Positions 24,129 through 34,756 of a stretch of 64,000 nucleotides of DNA are shown piece after piece (position 1 is the first letter of the stretch; each line of letters starts with the position of its first letter). Source of the stretch: Hygrocybe punicea (taxonomy: Eukaryota; Basidiomycota; Agaricomycetes; Agaricales; Hygrophoraceae); assembly GCA_963556145.1 (NCBI GenBank), contig OY744464.1, forward strand, positions 3,162,001 to 3,226,000, in the 5' to 3' direction. Below the pieces are notes generated by a model, which saw only the letters and a list, made by a program, of their open reading frames with translations, had not been told where the DNA came from and made no database searches. Both the position numbers and the translations under genes were made by a program.

Positions 24129-25370
24129 CTACAGTTCCTCATGCACCACTGCTCTGTTCGGATCCTGCTTGACACTCTTTTCAGGGCCCCTTTGCTGATT
24201 ATCACCATGTGCATCGCGATGTTTGGCATCGCAATGTTCCGGAATCGGACTGGCAGGGTCTATGGGGTGATGTATGACTCTGCCAACCTTGACGTAGGTT
24301 TTGTGCTCCGCAAAGAATTTCTTCCAGTGGTTGACGCTCTGCCGACGAAGCCAAGGGTAAACCTTGCGCAACATATGGGGAGCAGTGTGCTTACAGTCAG
24401 TTCGCTCTCAGTCAGACCACGCAGGTCATGTGTACGGTGTTCACGGAAACACCCTGTGCCGAAAGACCTCGCGGCGTCAATGCCAACCCTGCGAAACAGG
24501 TGTCAAATAAACTAGCGGCATTGAAGTGAGGGAAAAAACCGACATATGATGGTAGGACCCGCCCGGCCCATACGTCCTTGCATTGCTGGAGACATCGTAC
24601 ACGTCATGGTCGATCTATCCGCCCACGGTTTTAGTTCAAATAGGATCTCGGTGTTTCGGAAGCGAAACCAGCTTACAGCCAAATACAACGGTTTCTCTGG
24701 TTGTGATCCGTCGAATTCAGCGAGGTATCGCTCAGAGAACAGAAGCTGATTGGTCTGCCCCCAAAATAAAAAGACGTTTATAAACATATCCAGAACAAAG
24801 TGATATATAACCACTACTCACCGGCCAATATGTCTTCAACTGCGCCCACTTCCCTTCATATTCCCACAGAAAGCTCCCCGTGAAGAACTTCCCCGCTAAC
24901 AACACGAATAACGTAGTGTACAAGAGGAACTTGAGCAGCCCCAGGGCTCCGACCTCCTCTTCCGCCGTCGGATCCTTTTCCTCCGGCCCTACGGGCTCCC
25001 CCCGCGCCATCTTCTCCTCCCGCACTTTATTCCTCTTCGCCCACGCATCGTGCTGCGCTTCCCGTCTCTCGCGGTACTCTTTGTATCTGGGGTTCAAAGA
25101 AGAGGTGTGGAATTATCCAGACGAGGTTAAATAATAAATAAGTCAAAACGACTGATTGGACAACAACTTGGAAGGGAATACAAAAACAGACAGACCGGAC
25201 CAAACCAGGGCAGGACAGGACACTCACGCAAGAAAAGGCCTATTGGCCGGCTTATTAGACACCTTTCTGTTCGGCACGGCAGGATCTGGAACTTTGGGGT
25301 AGCCATCGGTGTCACTTGCTGTTGGAGCCACTGGAGGTGTCCCCCCTACTGCTTGTGCCAACCAAGACAT
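24129..25370 (-). CDS. membrane-anchored cytochrome b5-like heme/steroid-binding protein (MAPR/Dap1 type)
   Basis: The N-terminal exon encodes MSWLAQAVGGTPPV...PDPAVPNRKVSNKPANRPFLA, a soluble Pro-rich tail, then a charged helix (YKEYRERREAQHDAWAKRNK). One membrane segment follows (GLLKFLLYTTLFVLLAGKFF). After it comes the cytochrome b5-like domain: LLFSERYLAEFDGSQPEKPL-YLA / IDHDVYDVSSNARTYGPGGSYHHM / VGIDAARSFGTGCF. The YGPGGSYH Tyr region is where MAPR proteins bind heme. The C-terminus has NHWKKFFAEHKTYVKVGRV and PIDPASPIP, as in fungal Dap1-like proteins. Known members bind heme and support P450 enzymes of sterol synthesis at the ER. About six exons; all borders preserve phase. Confidence 0.88.
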
Positions 25371-26037
25371 GGATGGAATATTGCTGGTTGTTCGTTACAG
25401 ATGCCAGTACTGTAATAACAATTGCGCGAAGAACCGACCCTAAACTAGAATCGCATCACGTGTAATCCTCAAGAAACAAAATACAATTCATCAAAAGAAA
25501 AAGGAGCGCACGCGTGTATTCATTAGGAACACTGGGATGTAGACCCAATGTCATGTATCTAGTATAGCTGGAAGCCACATTAAAAAATGAACGAGTAATG
25601 TAATCGTTTAGAATACACAGGAGAGGGGAAGCGTCGTAGTTAATAACAAGTTCTGTGGGTGGGTGGTGGGGGAGGGGAACTAGCAAGATGAGGTGGGGAT
25701 GGGTGGTTGGGGGGATATTAATGCGTAGAAGACCCGGCGGGATTTTCAACGTTGGCCAAAGAAGGCGTTCGCTGATCATCGTAATAATAAAACATGAAAG
25801 CCGGAAACGAGTCGCCGATATGAAAAAAAGGTATGTATATGATGAAAGTACGAGAGGAAGGTATGGGGGGGGGGGGAAAAGCTGCCAAGCGCATGTTCAA
25901 ACATTATATGGTGGAGCCAGGGTGATCAAGAGTGGATGGTCGTTGATAGGGTAGTAAGTATTGCTGTAGAAGTCCATCGAGAGCGATGCAAAGTGGGAGA
26001 GGAAGAGCAGTCTCGTAGGAGAAACAAATGAATCAGA
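25371..26037. other. intergenic between the b5-like gene (upstream) and the RGS gene (downstream end)
   Basis: 667 bases with no coding signal. It holds GT-rich low-complexity DNA (GTGGGTGGTGGGGGAGGGG around 25660-25680) and a G9-10 homopolymer near 25866-25876. It serves as the 3' region of the RGS gene and 5' region of the b5-like gene. Confidence 0.4.
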
Positions 26038-28181
26038 TCATGTCGTTGACGATGGATGCGGAGCGCCGTGACGGTGACCTCGCTCGCTCGCCTGTTGCGA
26101 GACTGTCATATATGCTCCTCCCGTTTCCTCTGCCGCAACCACTGCCGTTGGACTCAGACCTGGAGGTGCAGAAGGTCCTGCACCGAGAACCTGGATATCA
26201 TTGTCCGGTGGGTCAAAGTCTTCAGCCCAATTCTGCATCGCCAAGAACTTGGGTGATTTGATGAACTATGATGGAATTAGTTTGAGGACCCAATCAGAGA
26301 AAGGGTAGCGGGAAGGAGTGTTTACCTTTGGTACAGAATCTGTTGCCATCAACCGAAATACGTGCATTTGAATCCGCTCGTACAACTTGATCATAGCCGC
26401 CAGCTGAGTGGCATTGAAGGCATTTGCCTGTGCAGGCTCCACGCGCCCTTGGAACGACTTGCCAGTCAGATTCGTAACAACCTCATCCAGATACTTGGCC
26501 AGTTCGTTCCGCAGGCCATGGTCAATGTTCAGCTCGCACTGGCTGGATGGTGCTAGATATGTGTGATAGATGATGAAGGCCGTATTGATGAGGGATTCGT
26601 GATGCCTCTCCATCGCGGCTTGACCTGGGACTCGCACCCCCGGGCGTGGCGTTACCGCCATCGCACTCGAGGTGATGTTGAATTTGCGCTTGAAATCTTG
26701 AACGTCGAGCCAAAACGACAAGTTCTCCTCACAGAAATTGCCTCGCAAAAATTCGCGGAAGAGGGAACGCAATGCGGGATCTTCAAGAATATAGCGAAGA
26801 CGGTCGGTATTGCTCTCTCTGGAACCTGTCTTGTCCCCAGCTTCGTAAGTAGCATTCAGGTTCTCAGCCACTGAAATCCGGCGGTGGATATTGGTGTCTG
26901 GGATTGGCTTCTTCGTTTCTGGGACTACCGTTACGCTCTCAATCTTCTCGGTCGAATGACGAACGGCGGTGAGGTTGGAAGAAGAAGTGCTGGGCGAATC
27001 CTGAACTATTCTGGAAGTATCCCAGTGGGCGACACGACGGCCTTCATCTGTGATCTTGTAGATGGCTTTTGCGGTACAACGGAATTCGCCATGTTGCTGG
27101 TGGAAGGTAAGATCAGATGTGAAGAGTTGCATGAAGATGAGGGAGACCAGCTTACGCTGACTGGTGAGTTACCACCTGGGGCTGACCCGCGAACGGTAAA
27201 GATGATGGCAGAGTCATTATTTTTCCGCTTGTCGCTGACAAGAACGATGAGGCCAAAGCGAACGAACTGGGCTGCCATTTCGGCTGCTTCCTCCCTACCC
27301 ACGACGGAAGTAAAGTCGCAGAGCCACTCAAGGGCTGCAACGGCGGCGAAGCAGTGAGTGTGGTGAGAATGGGCTTTTCCCTGACCCTTGTCTGAGACGT
27401 CTGTGAGAGCGACGCCCTTTGAACGTTCGTGGTATTGTTGGAAGGGATCGAGGGGACCTGTTGACTGTGGACGGTAATTTGGCTGGCGACCAACGAAGCG
27501 ACGGAAGAGGGCGGTGATGACGGATTGAGTGACGATGATCTCGTCGTCTATGGAGCGCCGTTCGAGGTGTAGAAGTTTTATACAAATTGGTTGTGAAACG
27601 AAGACTTGCTGGAGGTGGTCTGAATTGATACCGTTCTTGCTGATGAAACGCTCGAGAACGTGAAGACCCTTTGGAGTGAGTACATATATGCCGCGATCCT
27701 TGAATAGATTTGAAGATGGATCTGCAGCATTTTCGATGAGACGTGCGTCCATGAAGTGTTGGCTCATTGATTTTGCCATTTCGCGGGTCATGGAAAAGGT
27801 AGTCGTCGTCGTAGTCGTGACCACTCGTGAAGGTTCTCTGGGGTCCGGCCCACGATTTGACTGTGAAAATTTGAGAGAGGCGAGGTTCTGTGCTGCATCA
27901 TCACTGAGGGAGCAAGGTGAGATAATATGGGAGCATGATTGGGCGAGAAGAACTGACGTTGAGAATGAATTAGGAAAGGTACGGAAGAACTGCTTGTGGG
28001 GTGTTAATTGTAGGGATACAATAAGGGTTGCGAATAGGTCGAGAGTGTCCTAGGAAGAGTGTCGGTGAACATGACGAGACGAGAGATTAGGGCGATGTAC
28101 CTTGAGAAAAGGCCGTCCACGCTTTGTTGTCTTCATCATGTGTGAAGAGGTGGATTGGGCCCCATGGTCTGACAGAGGCAT
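26038..28181 (-). CDS. regulator of G-protein signalling with DEP domains (FlbA/Sst2/Thn1 type)
   Basis: Five exons (28181-28101, 28049-27958, 27903-27156, 27096-26326, 26265-26038) give 639 residues. After KTTKRGRPFLK and DTLDLFATLIVSLQLTPHKQF comes a DEP-type N-terminal half (TREMAKSMSQHFMDARLIEN, DRGIYVLTPKGLHVLERFIS; ALFRRFVGRQPNY; ALEWLCDFTSVVGREEAAEM; FTVRGSAPGGNSP). The RGS box is in the C-terminal third (RLRYILEDPALRSLFREFLR, FCEENLSFWLDVQDFKRKF, INTAFIIYHTYLAPSSQCEL, LYERIQMHVFRLMATDSVP). Such proteins speed GTP hydrolysis on G-alpha subunits of the pheromone and growth pathways; thn1 of Schizophyllum is of this class. Start 28181 is preferred because KTTKRGRPFLK follows closely; an upstream in-frame start region cannot be excluded. 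Confidence 0.92.
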
Positions 28182-28364
28182 TGCGAAGAGGGTAGTTGGT
28201 TGTACAGGAATTAAAGAGGAGGATGGTGAAGGGGATAAAAAGAAACGGGAGCGTGGTAAATTGTATGGCAACGGACGGAATGGGGAATGGAGATTCGCAC
28301 GGTCTGTTTGCGGCACTCAAACAGGGGCCGGATGTGTTGTCGGCGACTGAAACTTGCTGGCAGG

Positions 28365-28593
28365 TCAGATCCCGTGCCAGTGCTTCTTCCAGGAACGGTC
28401 CGATGCCGAGATGCCGTTCTGGTCTCGTGTGCCGTAATATTCGGCAATTACTATATCAGGGTCGCCGCTCGGTTGTCTCCAGAGCAACTCCGCCAGTGCT
28501 CGGCAGCGGTAACTCGCAGTCGCGGTATACAAGGTATCTATCTCCAAGAGCACAACGTTTTGTTTTGTTAGTTTTCACTATAACAATTACCAT
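28365..28593 (-). CDS. possible small protein (about 59 residues), unknown
   Basis: The minus-strand frame 28541-28365 reads IDTLYTATASYRCRALAELL, then WRQPSGDPDIVIAEYYGTRD and ends SWKKHWHGI, then stop. Its composition is much more protein-like than the opposite strand. It lacks its own ATG but joins in phase, through a 49-base GT...AG intron, to an ATG at 28593-28591. Upstream, the in-frame reading PEDTIL could extend it if a further exon supplied the start. It lies in the gap between the divergent RGS gene and the gene at 28767. It may be a real micro-gene, an upstream exon set, or chance. Confidence 0.35.
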
Positions 28594-28766
28594 AAGTATG
28601 GTATCCTCGGGCTCTTGCACTTGAACTCGTTTTGTTCGTTTATTTCCAGGGCCACTGTCAACCCTCAAGTGCCTCTTTCTTCCTTTTCTCAAGCCCAGTG
28701 AATTCCAATTCCAATTCCAATTCTTTTTTCCACGTTCTTGTTCCTAATGTGCACCGCACCACTCAG

Positions 28767-29910
28767 ATGAATTTCACCAATATCAATGTGATGGCACTCA
28801 AACTCGTCTCGTTGTACATTGTTGCTAACCTCAACAATCCATAGGATCCTGCAGGTGTCAAGGCTCTTCTAGACCAACTGAGGTCATCCCAGGCATGGCA
28901 GGAGACATTGTTGGCACAGTCTACCAACCAACGAGATGTCTCCAACCCCGTCGTCGATGCTGGTCACTTTGGAAGCACACAGCCCGTCAATTCAACGAGC
29001 ACCGTCGCAGCTTTGCTTTCGCAACTCCAGACATCCGCCATTGCCCCGCCCGTGGCGAACTCGGGCAATACACAATCCGGGACCCAGATAGAACAGCCCC
29101 AAACTTCACCTGAACCATCAATACCCAACGCGTCCGCACTGGCTCCTCCTTCTCGGTCCCGAACACAGGATTTCGGGGCCAGCATCACCTTCCAGCAGAC
29201 ACTGCCTCTGTTAGCGAAACTAGCCGACGATCCCGCCTTCATCCCGTCATTAAATCGCGTAAGTTGTCTTGTTGAATGAATTGAACGACAGGTACATGAA
29301 TTAAATGAACTTTTACGTTGATATTTTTTCATTTCGGTAGATGAAGGAAGAGCAGGACGAATTGGAAAGGACATTGTGGACGGAAAGACGGTCCATTTAC
29401 AAAAAGTACGAGGACAAGGTGAAGGTTGCTCGGACGAGGTACGATCTCTTTTATCCCCTTGGGTTTGAGTGAGTGAGCGAGTGGCCATGGCAATGCATGG
29501 CATGGCTACCTTAGAGCGAACATGGTCGGGGCAGGTCTAACGAAACACGAAGCCGATGTTCGTTTGTGAAACCTGTTTGTGTGTCCCAATAATTGCTGAC
29601 TCACGTTACGTTTTTTTATGGCTGCACGGATCTCAAAAAGATGCTGTCAGAGGGTTTCCAGAAGGAGTTACGCGAGTTTGATCGCCTTCGAATACTCCCA
29701 GCTTGGGATGGGCTTATCGCCAAGCAGCAGGGTGCACTCGAAAGTCAAGCGGTGCCGACTATGATCGTCACAAGCCTTCCTAGCGACAGAGAGGTTGTCC
29801 ACAGTATTCATCCACACTTTTTCACTTCTGATTATCTCTGTATGTATTATCTTACCCACACGCAGGGACAACAACGGGTTATCAAGGTTCTCGAGGGAAT
29901 TCTGGGGTAA
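28767..29910 (+). CDS. conserved fungal protein of unknown function
   Basis: Six exons (28767-28787, 28845-29258, 29341-29438, 29515-29557, 29641-29793, 29866-29910) join in phase to 257 residues. It begins MNFTNIN-DPAGVKALLDQLRSSQAWQ, continues through a Ser/Pro/Gln-rich region, then ITFQQTLPLLAKLADDPAFI. The C-terminal half is a charged coiled-coil-like helix (MKEEQDELERTLWTERRSIY, KKYEDKVKVARTRANMVG, FQKELREFDRLRILPAWDGL) ending GQQRVIKVLEGILG. The layout suggests a small scaffold or chromatin/transport adaptor, but I do not recognise the family. No signal peptide or membrane helix. Confidence 0.75.
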
Positions 29911-30596
29911 AAAGAGTTGTGAAGAGTCTGGAGCGCTGGCAATGGCAATATATATCATTTCGCGGCAATGTTGTGGGGTTGACGTTTTTTTTTTGTGCCT
30001 GGGTTATACTGTTTTGCGGGAGATTAACGGCGTACAACGTGCAACTGTTGTGGCTGAGCGCTGTAGCACTGAATAGCAGTGTCTGCACTGCACTCTGACA
30101 ACAAAGTGGACTGTATTCGACCGGTTTTTATAACATTTATAGTTGGAGAGGACGGAGCAGGACTGATCATTCTTGGACTAGTACGTCGATCTGAGATGTT
30201 CGCGGGCTGCGTATGTGCCACGCCACATTTATGAATCTTGATCCTTGCGTGTAAACCCGAATTTGAACATTTGGCGAGGAATTATCGTCAACTGAGTTAA
30301 ACTGCTTGCCTTGCCGTGATGATCAGCCTCTCAACCTTGACGACCGTGAAGATGGCGGGGTGGGGGCGGGGCGGGGCTGCTATCCATTGGTAATGTGTCG
30401 CATCAGAAACCTGCGAGGAATGTGGTAGCAGGGCGCGGATATTTATCCCGATATTTCTGTTACGCGTGGCAGCAACAGAGATTCGGTGCACGGAGGAATC
30501 TCGAATCAGGGTCGACCTCCAGCCGATGTCTCCGCAATCTTTTTAAGTATACCTTCTCGCCATCCACAACCACCACCACCGCTACCACCACCGCCA
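29911..30596. other. intergenic, promoter region of the hydrolase gene
   Basis: 686 bases with no coding signal on either strand. A G-rich word (GGCGGGGTGGGGGCGGGGCGGGG in context) lies at 30354-30377. A CCACCACC/CCACCGCC triplet run sits just before the ATG (30566-30596), probably a 5' leader. The small frames present are not supported. Confidence 0.4.
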
Positions 30597-32739
30597 ATGC
30601 CGTATGTCGATTTGTTGTCGGCGAACGACTACGCTTCCATCTGGTACAAAACAAACTCACGGCATGGCAACGTCGGGAGCTTCGACCCAGACAAACCAAC
30701 CGTCATCATCCTCCATCCCATGTTTCTGGACTCAACCTGGCTGGATAGCCAATTTGGTGACCCTCGGTTAAATTCGGCCTTCAACATCATCGCGTTCGAC
30801 ATGCGTGTCTGCGGCAAGTCATTTTCGCGTCCCAGCAGTCTGCACGACAGCTGGGTCGAAGCCGCAGATATCGCTTTCCTGCATCACGTACAGTTCTTCG
30901 CTTTTCTCTGTGTATTTATCCTCACATGTGCTAGGCCCTTCACCTGCCCCCTGCCCATATCTTTGCTCTCGAAAGCATTTCGATAAATTGTGCGCTTCGT
31001 TTCGCAACTCTGTATGTGCGGCTTTCCTACGTCCCGCTTCTTTGACCGCTCCTGACTCCTCTTCTCTCGCGTACAGGTTTTCCGACCTCTGTCTCAGTCT
31101 GACACTGTGTAACGTCCCTCCACCAACAGAGTGTGTGCCCATGTTTGCAGTCTGGAGATTGATTGGATTTATTATTACCCATGTAAAGGCTGAGATGGGC
31201 GTTCACCGCGTTCGACGAAATACTCCGGGCATGGTGTTTCTCACAAGACTTGCAGTCATTTGAGCACGCGGCGATGGAGGCTATGGCTTTCATCATTGGT
31301 CGTGTGAGTTGATAACCAACCCATCATCCAACCCCCCTAACATCAAAATGACTTTCCCTCGGTGTCCAGGATTGCGACCCAGACCTACAGGATGATGTTC
31401 GTATTTTATCCTATAGTTTTTCCGTGCTCATTTTTTTGATCGCAAATGTTTTCACAGCTCATCGCGTACTGGGAAACACAAATGCCACCCTGTCGGCGGC
31501 AGCGAATCGTGGAGGCCCTGAACGTCCTCATGAATGTGATCACCATCATCTCGTGTCATTTACGTATCTTGTTTACGCTGTTTGATTATTCGCCGGCAGA
31601 GAACCCCGATAAAACCCCACGCACTGGCGTCAATCACGCAGCCTGTTCTTATCGTTCAGGTGTGGTTTCGTTATTTTTATCTCAACGTGGCGAACCTTGT
31701 CTGGCGTTTATCGTCGTTTTCGTTATCTTTCTGTCTTCGGATCGACTTGATCTAAACCACGCGAGCAGGGTGAACGATCTGAAACATGTCCTCTTAAATA
31801 TGCCGAGATGCTAGCTGCGGAACTAGTCAATGCCGAAGGTGGAGGAGCAGTTCTGTACACTGTTAAAGGTATTATCTGGATCGATCCAACCATCTTGACC
31901 TTACACTCAATTAATTGTTAATGTCATTTCATTCTAGGCGCGTCAGGTTGCTTAAGCGTCCAGCCCAGCAACGCCTCCATCGTCAATAAAGTCTTCTTCA
32001 AGTTCATTTCTCACCAATCGTCCCGGTCGAGATCAGATATCGTGCCTCCGACAATTTCTCTCGAGGACCGGATGCAATCTGCCCTCAGAAAATTGTCCGA
32101 ATTCATCGGCGACACAACAGTCGTGACGCGTGATCCTTGTTCCTCACTGTCGTTTTCTGCTGTCACCCCCGAGGTGTCCAAGAGCCAATTTGATGCGCTC
32201 AAGTTGTATGGAAAGGACCAGGCAAAGGCGTTCTCGCCGCTGCGGGCTGATGGTCGGCCATTCCGGAAGTACGCTTTTTTATTATCTTAATAGCCCCAGG
32301 AGATAGTGTGCTGATATGATCCGATCTCCCCACACTACCCTTCCTCGTTTCTTTACCCTCGTTTCTTTACCCCCGTGTGGTTTTGTTTGTGAAAAGATTC
32401 TCGGAAAGAAAGCAGGAACACTGGTTCCACGGAGAACGCGATGGCATTTCATATGCGGGTAGGGAGGTCTGAGGCACGATTTGTCGTTGCAACGCTGAGA
32501 AACCTTTTGCTTCTTGTTTACCAGGGCTGCAGCTGGGACAGAACAACCGGCTTAAACAACAAACACCGGAACCCGAACGGCCAGAATCACTTCTAATCTC
32601 GGAACCCATCTCCGTCCGGGATATTCGAATGCGGAAACTGGTGTACAACAATGGCTCCGTCGATAAGCTCGTTATCAAGGGTTCTGTGGTAAAGGTGGTA
32701 GGCAATATGGCAACGGTCCCGCTGCATCTACTCGCCTGA
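30597..32739 (+). CDS. alpha/beta hydrolase-fold protein
   Basis: The start MPYVDLLSANDYASIWYKTN leads into PTVIILHPMFLDSTWLDSQF (HP at the oxyanion position of alpha/beta hydrolases), FNIIAFDMRVCGKSFSRPSS (D-x-R-G-x-S-like strand) and, after splicing, PPAHIFALESISINCALRFA. The predicted nucleophile elbow reads ALESIS instead of the usual G-x-S-x-G, so the catalytic serine assignment is uncertain. Later exons give LFSDLCLSLTLCNVPPPTE, WCFSQDLQSFEHAAMEAMAF, YWETQMPPCRRQRIVEALN, PVLIVQ (late strand), a long variable region and the end VVGNMATVPLHLLA. About ten exons with introns of 53-108 bases. Substrate unknown; no signal peptide, so probably cytosolic. Confidence 0.82.
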
Positions 32740-32930
32740 CGACCGCATCAAAGACTTAGCCTCCCATATAAGTCACTCCCCTCGTCAGTGCCCCATAGAG
32801 AATCACAAGGAAGTTTCGTAACGAAACCCATACCCATTTCACTACCATTTGTGCGCAGTATCGCCGACTACATCTTTATACATGCAAAAACTATAATTGT
32901 TCAGTGGAAACATCTGTAATTATTTGGTAT

Positions 32931-34671
32931 CTATATACTCCCATCAGCCATTTTGGCCTTGTAGTACCTCACCATCTCCTCTAATCCCATTCGTACTGTC
33001 CACCTCGGTTCCCAACCAAGCGATGCTTTAGCTCTTGTTGTATCAGGTCTCCTTTTTTGCGGATCATCGGTGGGCATAGCTTCGTGAATGATGTCAACTC
33101 GTCGTGTTCGCTTCACTCCATCTTCATCTTGAACCTTCTCTACAATTTCCCTCACCAGCTCGGCAAACTCGCCAATTGAAAACTCCTCGCCGTTGCCGAT
33201 GTTAACCGGACGGGTTTCTCCCGAGTTCATCAAAGCGATGAGGCCATCCACCAAATCATGGATGTATTGGAACGAGCGTGTCTGCTTGCCATCTCCGTAG
33301 ACCGTCATGTCCTCGCCGCGGAGCGCCTGGACGATAAAATTGGAGACAACGCGACCATCAGCAGGATTCACTAAAATATGGACACGCTTTGGATCAGCAT
33401 CAATTGGCATCACAATCGGCTACACGTACTGCGAGGACCTTGGAAATTCAAGGTCAGCACGAAAACTACAACTTGAGAGACATAGCTACTCACCATAGGT
33501 ATTGAAGATCCGCGCAACTCGAACGTCAACACCATCTTGTCTTTGGAATCCGTACGTCAAGGTCTCCGCAACGCGTTTGCCTTCGTCGTAACAAGCACGG
33601 GGGCCTATTGGGTTGACGTGTCCCCAGCTTCAGGAAACAAGTTTTTAGAACAGGGAGCGCTCAAGCGGAAGAATTGGCTTACTATTCCTCGGTTTGAGGA
33701 TGGACTTCAGGATCACCATACACCTCTTCAAGGCCGAAATGAAATCAAACCCTGATTTTTGGACTCATGCAATCGGGAACTTACCAGATGTGCTGGAGAT
33801 GAGGAATCGTGCTTTCACACGCTTCGCGAGTCCCAGCATGTTGAGAGTACCCATGAAGGATGTTTTTATGGTCTTGACAGCGTTAAATTGGTAGTGCGGG
33901 GGTGACGCAGGGCACGCAAGGTGATAAATTTCTGCGATATTTTTTTTGAGGATAAACACTGATAACTACAATAATGATTAGAACTCACGATCACATTCAA
34001 TCATAAAAGGCTCCACGACATCGTGTCGAACCATTTCAAAATTAGGATGTCCAATCCAATGACCGACCGTGGTCTTGGATCCAGTAAAGAAGTTGTCCAA
34101 GACTGTGACTTCATGGCCCAGAATCATAAGGCGGTCCACAAGATGGGAGCCAACAAACCCTGCTCCGCCAGTGACCAGAATACGTTTCCGACCATTAGGG
34201 GTCAGGAGTTTGACTGGGGGGAAACGCGAGAGCGTGGTATACGAGATGGAGCGAATATCCGGATAATATATGGATTTAGATTGATAGGTATTGTAGCTCG
34301 GCGTGGTTTTGGTATGTTCTGCTTCTTGGGTCTCTTGGGCCTCCACATCCATCGCACCCTTGGCCTCATCCCCTGCGGTAATCACGTAGTGTGACCGGAG
34401 GTAAAGAGAGCGAAGGACATCAAGGGGAACCTCGCAGTCGAAACCAAAGCGGTTGAATCCAACAGATGTGATTTCCTGGCCGCTCCTGTCCAAGGTATGG
34501 ATCTAAACAGAAGGAGATAAATAGATGTAGAACAACTCCTAAAGAGCCTCAGGTGAAATCTGAAAGCTGCGCGGGCCAAAGATAGAGACTACGTTCGCAG
34601 AACTCACCACCGAGTTGATCATCTTGTACGGTGATTGACAAAGGGACGAACTTGAAAGACCCGAAGAGCAT
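32931..34671 (-). CDS. UXS1: UDP-glucuronate decarboxylase (UDP-xylose synthase)
   Basis: [19 protein letters not shown] is the NAD-binding GxxGxxG motif of an extended SDR. It is followed by [38 protein letters not shown] and [18 protein letters not shown]. The catalytic pair is in [12 protein letters not shown] (Tyr-x-x-x-Lys), and [23 protein letters not shown] closes the core; all are UXS hallmarks. The enzyme converts UDP-glucuronate to UDP-xylose for cell-wall and capsule-type glycans. Between IFNTYG and NPADG the gene uses a 9-base exon (33430-33438). The N-terminal extension ([20 protein letters not shown]) is variable. The first exon ([14 protein letters not shown] from 34671) is less certain, because the first intron's donor is ambiguous. 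It diverges from ENP1 with 85 bases between starts. Confidence 0.93.
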
Positions 34672-34756
34672 TTTATTTAATTGTCTGAGATCTCGGAGAT
34701 TACCGAGTCTTCCCAATTTCGGTTTCTTCAAGTTTTTTTTTACAAGGCAAGGCACG

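Noticed and set aside
24057..24515. 152-residue plus-strand frame
   Set aside because: Antisense to the C-terminal exons of the cytochrome b5-like gene, whose protein is recognisable.
25655..25954. 99-residue plus-strand frame with MGGWWGRGTSKMRWGWVVGG
   Set aside because: Produced by G-rich low-complexity DNA and a poly-G run in the 3' flank of the RGS gene.
28700..28730. CCAATT-type short tandem repeat
   Set aside because: A trivial microsatellite of a few units without further structure.
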